From JAAXVZ01 sp964392465 (GTDB taxonomy: Archaea > Nanobdellota > Nanobdellia > Woesearchaeales > GW2011-AR15), in assembly GCA_964392465.1 (NCBI GenBank), contig CAYMPC010000036.1, positions 1 through 10,831 of the forward strand: DNA of 10,831 nt, written 5' to 3'. Below are positions 6,820 to 10,831 of the stretch, piece after piece. The first letter of the stretch is position 1. The number at the start of each line of letters is the position of its first letter. A program made the translations under genes and the position numbers. The notes beneath the pieces are model-generated. The model worked only from the letters and a program-made list of their open reading frames with translations, was not told the origin of the DNA and did no database searches.

Positions 6820-8451
6820 CTATCTGATGCTGCCTTGTAATCCTGTTTTAGAAATTATTCTACTTATCCAATACATTTTTTGTTCTTCTATAGTATAAGA
6901 AGACCTATCTGAGGATGGACCCCCTATTGCTGTACTTTGTCTTGTCTCACTATCAGTTTTCAATTTTGATAAATATTCAGTTATTACATAAGGAGAGGAC
7001 AAACCAAGTGAATTTAAGCTAGTGCGCTCCTCAATAAACTCCTCTGAGTTAAAATAATAATCTTTACCTTTAATAGTATGAATTGTATCTGGGTCTTTAA
7101 AAAAATTAATTAATTCTTGATATTTATCCTGTTTTGACAATAATTTCGAGAGTACGAGAAAAGTGCTTTCTGGCCTTCTTATACGCATTTCTTGTACAGC
7201 AGCATAAAGGAAGGGTTGTTCAGTTTTTGAAATTCCGTTCTTATGTAATTCCTCCTTTGTGGCTGGCAATAATGTAGGTCCATATTCTGATAGTAGTTCT
7301 TCTATATCTTGGCTTGAAATAGCTATATTATCTTCTAAACTTGTTTCTGTGTAATGCATTCCAAACAAATAGAATTCATTTTTTCCAGCACCAATTGCAT
7401 TTCTTATATCTTCCAAATTAATCGGTTTTCCTGCATTATCTTTTATTTTGGAACCATTATCCCCTCTCAAGAACTTCTCTATTAAAAGATCATACACTCT
7501 TTTTGAAAATCTTTGATAGAATTCATCTGCAAAAGGGGGTAGGTAAGAAACATCATTCATAATAAAAAATAAACCTATCTCATCTCCTCCATCTCTGCCT
7601 AACACAAACTCTTCAATACAGGATTTATACCCAGGAAGCTGAGTTAATTCATCAATTGTTTCTTTAATTGAATGATTAACACATTCAAGTAATATATCTC
7701 CATATTTATGGCTGCCAAAAATGTCATTGAAATTTTTAAGTCCATTTAAGTCAATATAAAATTCAGCAGCATGCAAAGCCTTTCCTTTTATATCTTTAGT
7801 CATTAATTTTGCTCTTGCTGATCTATATGCTTTTTGATTAAGTAAATCATACATAATTAAATCCTGTCTTTGGGCAGTTGATCTGAATTTTCTATATTCT
7901 CCTAATGAAACTTTCATTGCTCCAAACAAGGTTGCTAATTCATCTAAATTATTTAGTTTAGGGAGTTCAATATCAGCTAAGATTTGATTAATAATTAACT
8001 GGTTAATCTCATTAGAGTGGTTAAGTTTATTTCCCATTGTTAAAATAGGAGTCAAAGAGTAAGAATCATTAGTAAACTCCTTTATATACTCTACAAATAC
8101 ATCTCTTAGTAATGCATAAATAACTTCTGTTGAGTTGGTTGGGCAATATTTTTTCCATTCATTTTTTAAATCCTCCCTTTTATAACCTTCTAATAATCTA
8201 GGTATCTCTTTTTCTGAGGAGGTAGCTCTTATATAAGCAAGTGTTTCTTTTAATATATCTTCGAGACGATTCTTTGGAGGTTTAGTTTTTTCAATAAGAA
8301 AATTGACAAATTCAGTTATCCATACTTCTATATCAATAGAAGAGGCATGTATTGAATTTTTGATAGCATGCAAATTATCTCTGTATTGTTCCATAGTAAA
8401 CCTATTTACTATATTATCTATATCCTCTAAATCCATACTGAAAGTTCGCAT
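6820..8451 (-). CDS. Divergent GGDEF (diguanylate-cyclase-like) domain protein with unknown flanking regions
   Basis: A 543-residue, mostly helical protein with no signal peptide or membrane helix. Residues 1-200 match nothing I recognise. The core at about 200-375 reads as a GGDEF domain. FYIDLNGLKNFND at 231-243 puts Asp234 in the first metal-binding position. Asn242 and Asp252 (FGSHKYGD, 245-252) match the guanine-binding pair, and RDGGDEI at 286-292 is the signature, with Asp290 and Glu291 acidic and Ile replacing Phe. About a dozen extra residues lie between Asp252 and the signature. No RxxD inhibitory site precedes it. YLFGMHYTE at 361-369 may be the usual SIG strand. Residues 380-543 are unassigned, with a Ser/Gly-rich linker near 505-519. 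GGDEF proteins are rare in archaea, so cyclic-dinucleotide synthesis is only inferred; a degenerate GTP-binding sensor is possible. The ATG at 8449-8451 is 30 bases after its TATA box. Confidence 0.75.
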   Translation of the reverse strand: MRTFSMDLEDIDNIVNRFTMEQYRDNLHAIKNSIHASSIDIEVWITEFVNFLIEKTKPPKNRLEDILKETLAYIRATSSEKEIPRLLEGYKREDLKNEWKKYCPTNSTEVIYALLRDVFVEYIKEFTNDSYSLTPILTMGNKLNHSNEINQLIINQILADIELPKLNNLDELATLFGAMKVSLGEYRKFRSTAQRQDLIMYDLLNQKAYRSARAKLMTKDIKGKALHAAEFYIDLNGLKNFNDIFGSHKYGDILLECVNHSIKETIDELTQLPGYKSCIEEFVLGRDGGDEIGLFFIMNDVSYLPPFADEFYQRFSKRVYDLLIEKFLRGDNGSKIKDNAGKPINLEDIRNAIGAGKNEFYLFGMHYTETSLEDNIAISSQDIEELLSEYGPTLLPATKEELHKNGISKTEQPFLYAAVQEMRIRRPESTFLVLSKLLSKQDKYQELINFFKDPDTIHTIKGKDYYFNSEEFIEERTSLNSLGLSSPYVITEYLSKLKTDSETRQSTAIGGPSSDRSSYTIEEQKMYWISRIISKTGLQGSIR

Positions 8452-8473
8452 AGTTCTTTGTTATACCTTTTTC

Positions 8474-8481
8474 TTTATAAA
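8474..8481 (-). promoter_or_regulatory. TATA box for the GGDEF-like gene
   Basis: TTTATAAA, a self-complementary box, begins 30 bases before the minus-strand ATG at 8451, with the purine-rich AGAAAGA just upstream in the BRE position. It predicts a leaderless transcript. The divergent methyltransferase promoter lies about 75 bases away in the same 133-base gap. Confidence 0.6.
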
Positions 8482-8554
8482 TCTTTCTATTTTTTACTAC
8501 TTAATAGTAATAAATATTAAACAAAACCTTTAATTCTTAAAACAATAGCTAAAC

Positions 8555-8563
8555 CTTAAAAAA
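8555..8563 (+). promoter_or_regulatory. TATA box for the methyltransferase gene
   Basis: CTTAAAAAA begins 30 bases before the ATG at 8585, with GCTAAAC upstream resembling a BRE. The spacing predicts a leaderless message; no Shine-Dalgarno site is seen before the ATG. Confidence 0.5.
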
Positions 8564-8584
8564 CAGCGGGTTTTTCTTAAGTTT

Positions 8585-9250
8585 ATGAATGAGTTTATCA
8601 CACAGGATGGCTCTCCTACTTTATTTAATGAGCAATATCAAGAATATTATCATTCTAAATCAGGAGCTGTGGAAGAGGCAATTGAGAAATATGTAAAGCC
8701 ATGTAAAATAGATGAGTTAGCTAAACTAGGAAGAATGAGAATTTTGGATATTGGTTTTGGTCTTGGTTATAATGCTATAGCAGCGATAGATACTGCTTTA
8801 AGAGAAAATCCTAACTGTGAAATTGAAATTACAAGTTTTGAAAAAGATAAAGCAATATTTAAGGAATTAAAAAAATTAAAGCCCACTCTAAACTATTATT
8901 GGATTTTAAGTAAATTGGAATATGATCCAAAAACAAAAGCATATTACTATGAGGATAAAAATATCTTTTTGAAAATAAAAATAGGAGATGCTCTTGATAC
9001 AATAAAAACAGTCAATGAAAAATATGATACAGTTTTCTTTGATCCTTTTTCCCCTAAAAAAAATCCGGAATTATGGACAGCTGATTTTTTCAGAGAGCTA
9101 GCAAAGAGAATGAAAAAAGAAGGAATATTAGCAACATATTCTTATGCAAAAAGAGTAAGAGAAGCACTTGTGGAGGCAGGCTTTGAAGTTTTTGATGGTC
9201 CAATAATAGGCAGAAGAAGCCCAAGCACAATAGCAAGGTTAAAATTATAA
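8585..9250 (+). CDS. MnmC1/DUF752-type SAM-dependent methyltransferase, stand-alone
   Basis: A 221-residue protein matching the methyltransferase half of MnmC, which in bacteria converts nm5U34 to mnm5U34 at the tRNA wobble base. Visible features: YYHSKSGAVEEAIEKYV at 21-37, SAM motif I ILDIGFGLGYN at 53-63, acidic Glu86 in SFEKDK at 84-89 ending the second strand, IGDALDTI at 133-140, the family signature FFDPFSPKKNPELW at 151-164, and LATYSYAKRVREAL followed by AGFEV and GRRSPSTIARL. There is no FAD-oxidase domain, so it resembles the single-domain DUF752 enzymes known from Aquifex. Archaea generally lack the bacterial MnmE/MnmG route, so the actual substrate here is unknown, though a tRNA wobble uridine is the best guess. 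The ATG is set by the TATA box. Its stop codon lies inside the promoter of the following tRNA gene. Confidence 0.85.
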   Translation: MNEFITQDGSPTLFNEQYQEYYHSKSGAVEEAIEKYVKPCKIDELAKLGRMRILDIGFGLGYNAIAAIDTALRENPNCEIEITSFEKDKAIFKELKKLKPTLNYYWILSKLEYDPKTKAYYYEDKNIFLKIKIGDALDTIKTVNEKYDTVFFDPFSPKKNPELWTADFFRELAKRMKKEGILATYSYAKRVREALVEAGFEVFDGPIIGRRSPSTIARLKL

Positions 9251-9252
9251 AT
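9245..9252 (+). promoter_or_regulatory. TATA box for tRNA-Arg, overlapping the methyltransferase stop codon
   Basis: TTATAAAT occupies -32 to -25 relative to G9277, the first base of the mature tRNA, and includes the TAA stop (9248-9250) of the methyltransferase gene. At the usual archaeal spacing, transcription would begin at or within a base or two of the mature tRNA 5' end. Confidence 0.55.
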
Positions 9253-9276
9253 TAAACAAAACTCTTTCTATGATAT

Positions 9277-9413
9277 GCCCCTATAGTGTAGCTTGGATAG
9301 CACATAAGATTGCGGTAACCATAAACGGTCAGTTGGCGCCGAAGCGGGTACAATCTAAACATTGTGCGCACTGCAAACATCTTGTAGCCGGGGTTCAAAT
9401 CCTCGTGGGGGCA
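9277..9413 (+). tRNA. tRNA-Arg (anticodon GCG), interrupted by an intron
   Basis: Both ends fold as a tRNA. Acceptor stem GCCCCTA/TGGGGGC (9277-9283 with 9406-9412, one G-U) with discriminator A9413; no CCA encoded. D arm GTGT/GCAC around a ten-base loop with GG and A at position 20, an arginine identity base. Anticodon stem TAAGA (9305-9309) with TCTTG (9380-9384). T arm CGGGG/CCTCG around TTCAAAT. Removing 9316-9378 leaves 74 bases and an anticodon loop TTGCGGA, giving GCG at 9312-9314 (reads CGC and CGU), with G37 and A38. A20 and C35 both support arginine. The isotype depends on the intron being at the canonical 37/38 site; the tRNA itself is very secure. Only a weak T-rich stretch (TCTTATATT) follows as terminator. 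Confidence 0.9.
9316..9378 (+). other. Archaeal tRNA intron at position 37/38 (63 bases)
   Basis: Loop bases TTGC (9310-9313, positions 32-35) pair with GCAA at 9373-9376. This leaves a three-base bulge ACA (9377-9379) next to the anticodon stem and GGT (9314-9316) as the opposite bulge, which places both cuts between the second and third bulge bases. This is the outer half of the bulge-helix-bulge motif cut by the tRNA splicing endonuclease. The inner helix is poor, so the motif looks relaxed; GGT can alternatively pair with ACT (9370-9372). The intron is richer in G+C (31 of 63) than its surroundings and contains a small hairpin, ACAAT/ATTGT at 9350-9365. No open reading frame or C/D-box guide motif was found in it. 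Confidence 0.75.
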
Positions 9414-9431
9414 TCTTATATTACCATAAAC

Positions 9432-9439
9432 TATTTATA
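9432..9439 (+). promoter_or_regulatory. TATA box for the 126-residue membrane protein
   Basis: TATTTATA begins 29 bases before the ATG at 9461, in the 47-base gap after the tRNA. It predicts a leaderless transcript independent of the tRNA. Confidence 0.5.
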
Positions 9440-9460
9440 GACATAAATTAAAATGAATTT

Positions 9461-9841
9461 ATGGATTTTAAATTTACTAAGAAAAGACTCTTTTTTACAT
9501 TTATTTTATCACTAATAATTATACTCTTTTTGTCAACTCAACTGTGTAATCTTAGGGGAATAGTCTGTGGGTTTACCTTAAATGAAAATATAATAACAAA
9601 TGAAGAATACTTTGAACTTGTTAAAGCTAACGTGGTTGATTCAACTAATACAGAACTTAAAAATGTGAAAATATTACCTAGTTACCCAGTTTTTGGGCAA
9701 TGTGGTAATGTATGTTCTCAAAATGAAGCCATTTTATTATCAATAAAAAATGCTGTTTTGAAATTTATATTACCAATATTAGTTTCTTACGTTGTGTCTT
9801 GTTTAATTTTTAGAAAAAATCCTAAGCCTAAGAGTATGTAA
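9461..9841 (+). CDS. Small two-helix membrane protein with a four-cysteine extracytoplasmic loop
   Basis: Not recognised. The 126-residue product has a basic N-terminus (KKR at 7-9), a hydrophobic helix at about 10-27, a polar loop of some 65 residues, a second helix at about 97-117, and a basic tail (FRKNPKPK). By the positive-inside rule both ends are cytoplasmic and the loop is outside. The loop carries two cysteine pairs: Cys29 and Cys36 directly after helix 1, and Cys81 and Cys85 (QCGNVC) before helix 2, with a fifth, Cys114, inside helix 2. The pairs could form disulfides or bind a metal; neither is shown. No lipobox fits. The ATG at 9461 is placed 29 bases after a TATA box, and a T8 terminator follows, so it is probably a single-gene unit. 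Confidence 0.7.
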   Translation: MDFKFTKKRLFFTFILSLIIILFLSTQLCNLRGIVCGFTLNENIITNEEYFELVKANVVDSTNTELKNVKILPSYPVFGQCGNVCSQNEAILLSIKNAVLKFILPILVSYVVSCLIFRKNPKPKSM

Positions 9842-9868
9842 CTAAATGTATATTTACTCTTTTGGGCA

Positions 9869-9876
9869 TTTTTTTT
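9869..9876 (+). terminator. T8 terminator after the 126-residue gene
   Basis: An uninterrupted run of eight T residues 28 bases after the stop codon, followed within ten bases by the next promoter. It fits a hairpin-free archaeal terminator. Confidence 0.6.
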
Positions 9877-9885
9877 AGAAGGTTA

Positions 9886-9894
9886 TTTATATAA
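9886..9894 (+). promoter_or_regulatory. TATA box for the HAD phosphatase gene
   Basis: TTTATATAA, the closest match to the archaeal consensus in the window, begins 28 bases before the ATG at 9914, with AGAAGG slightly upstream. It predicts a leaderless transcript. Confidence 0.6.
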
Positions 9895-9913
9895 CTAATT
9901 ATCCCCGCGTTCT

Positions 9914-10765
9914 ATGATCTATACTAAAAAAGAAGGCATTGTTTTTTCAGATGTAGATGGAACTCTTTTATTTGGCAGCCATAATCATGGAGTAATAGCA
10001 TTATCACAACAACAAAACAATCTTTTTCAAGTATCTGTTCCAAATTCATCTAGGATTTATTCTGCTTTTTGTCTTCCTCAGATTTTAAAAGGTCAAGAAT
10101 ACTTCTTTTATTTAGATGCTCAAACAAGAGAATTAGGCCATAGAGTAAGTAATAATCATTCTTTTGTTCTTAATACCGGATCAAGGTTATCAACACTTAA
10201 ATCAAGATGTGCACTATTAGATTTTGCATCTTGGAGTATCCTTGATAATGGTGGTATTATTATTGATTCGAACTATAAATTAGATATGGAATGGACGGAT
10301 TATGTAGCAAAAGACAGAAATCTACTTGAGGATATAAAGAAAGAGTTAATTGGGGAAGGATGGAACCTAGATATTGAAGGAAGAAACACAGTTATAAGAA
10401 TAAGGGAAAAAGATAATCCAACTAAATCTTTACAGGATTTTATTCCTTATCTAATAAGTAACATCCCTTCTGAACTTTCAATTACAAATAATCTAGGTCA
10501 CTGGGATATATTCATAAGTAGAGCAGGGAAATGGAATGCTGCAAAATATCTTTCGGAAAAATTAGGTTATACATTAGAGCAAACAATTAGTATTGGAGAT
10601 GATAAAAACGATTTGCCTTTATTAGAAAATACACAAACAACTTATGTTTTAGGAAATGCATATCCTGAAGTTTTAGAGGTTGCAAGAGCAAAAGGATGGT
10701 ATGTTTCGTCAGGCGTATTATTTGATGGAATAAATGAAATATTAGAAGATATATTAAAAAAATAA
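9914..10765 (+). CDS. HAD-superfamily phosphatase, Cof/sucrose-phosphatase-like (type IIB)
   Basis: A 283-residue cytosolic hydrolase with all four HAD motifs. Motif I is FSDVDGTLL, with nucleophile Asp13 and acid/base Asp15. Motif II is LNTGSR, with Thr88. Motif III is Lys206 in SRAGKWNAAKYL, and motif IV is IGDDKNDLPLL, with Asp229, Asp230 and Asp233 for magnesium. The GDDxND form and the cap between motifs II and III (about 95-200) are typical of type IIB (COG0561) enzymes acting on sugar phosphates, phosphoglycerate-type substrates or other small phosphoesters; the substrate cannot be read from sequence. Odd: motifs I and II are about 70 residues apart, roughly twice the usual gap, because of an extra segment at about 20-85 without a recognised domain. 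It ends 11 bases before the apparent end of a convergent gene. Confidence 0.88.
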   Translation: MIYTKKEGIVFSDVDGTLLFGSHNHGVIALSQQQNNLFQVSVPNSSRIYSAFCLPQILKGQEYFFYLDAQTRELGHRVSNNHSFVLNTGSRLSTLKSRCALLDFASWSILDNGGIIIDSNYKLDMEWTDYVAKDRNLLEDIKKELIGEGWNLDIEGRNTVIRIREKDNPTKSLQDFIPYLISNIPSELSITNNLGHWDIFISRAGKWNAAKYLSEKLGYTLEQTISIGDDKNDLPLLENTQTTYVLGNAYPEVLEVARAKGWYVSSGVLFDGINEILEDILKK

Positions 10766-10776
10766 ATAAAAAAGAA
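10754..10776 (-). terminator. Possible T-rich terminator for the convergent minus-strand gene
   Basis: Read on the minus strand, the bases just after the apparent stop at 10777 contain two T6-T7 runs. They overlap the last codons of the HAD gene on the other strand. The call depends on the partial gene being real. Confidence 0.3.
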
Positions 10777-10831
10777 TTAAATCTTTTCCTTTTTATTCGC
10801 TCCTGTAATCTTTTCCCAGAGGGACTCTTCT
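10777..10831 (-). CDS. C-terminal fragment of a possible convergent gene, cut by the window edge
   Basis: On the minus strand one frame is open from the window end to a TAA at 10777-10779 and reads EESLWEKITGANKKEKI. It has a plausible charged C-terminal composition and a T-rich stretch after the stop. Only 17 residues are visible, so no family can be assigned and chance openness is possible. Convergent placement next to the HAD gene and the lack of other content here favour a real gene. Confidence 0.4.
   Translation of the reverse strand, partial: EESLWEKITGANKKEKI

Noticed and set aside
6820..8451. GGDEF-like protein as a CRISPR Cas10
   Set aside because: Cas10 has GGDD and HD/zinc elements and sits with other cas genes; here the signature is GGDEI with diguanylate-cyclase-like spacing and no cas genes are nearby.
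8303..8533. Plus-strand open frame of 76 codons opposite the start of the GGDEF-like gene
   Set aside because: Its composition is that of an antisense shadow of a helical protein; it has no promoter or ribosome binding site and spans the divergent promoter region.
9316..9378. C/D-box guide RNA within the tRNA intron
   Set aside because: No convincing RUGAUGA and CUGA box pair is present.
1..10831. CRISPR array, insertion sequence, integrase or attachment-site structure
   Set aside because: No regularly spaced direct repeats, terminal inverted repeats, transposase or recombinase motifs were seen; the gene content looks chromosomal.

Overview
The window most likely comes from an archaeon, probably a small-genome DPANN-type lineage (Woesearchaeota/Pacearchaeota-like); the phylum is inference. 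Evidence: very AT-rich DNA; an archaeal/eukaryotic-type peptidyl-tRNA hydrolase (Pth2); a tRNA gene interrupted at position 37/38 by an intron with a bulge-helix pattern; archaeal TATA-like boxes a fixed 27-32 bases before most starts; T-run terminators without hairpins; and GGTGAG ribosome binding sites on only two genes.

Layout. Positions 1-5805 carry a plus-strand block of central metabolism: the C-terminal ~95% of phosphoenolpyruvate synthase (ppsA, 1-2319), a YdjM-like membrane protein (2404-2952), a bacterial-type glyceraldehyde-3-phosphate dehydrogenase (3040-4032), glutamate dehydrogenase (4141-5376) and a small CoA-binding Rossmann protein (5440-5805). Each seems to have its own promoter, so this is a cluster of single genes rather than one long operon. 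A multi-spanning membrane protein with an anomalous start (about 5878-6438) ends tail-to-tail, with overlapping stop codons, against pth2 (6435-6779, minus). Behind pth2 on the minus strand is a 543-residue soluble protein with a divergent GGDEF (diguanylate-cyclase-like) core (6820-8451). From 8585 the plus strand resumes with a stand-alone MnmC1/DUF752-type methyltransferase (8585-9250), an intron-containing tRNA-Arg(GCG) (9277-9413), a two-helix membrane protein with a four-cysteine outer loop (9461-9841) and a HAD-superfamily phosphatase (9914-10765). The last bases look like the end of a convergent minus-strand gene.

How the genes fit together. PpsA makes PEP from pyruvate, GAPDH runs the reversible triose-phosphate step, and glutamate dehydrogenase links amino acids to 2-oxoglutarate; together they suit an organism feeding amino-acid or pyruvate carbon into gluconeogenesis, or running glycolysis. 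Pth2, the methyltransferase and tRNA-Arg are translation-related. The most unusual item is the GGDEF-like protein: catalytic-type residues are visible, but the flanking regions match no family I recognise. The most striking regulatory pattern is that nearly every promoter is placed to give a leaderless transcript, including the tRNA, whose predicted transcription start coincides with the mature 5' end.
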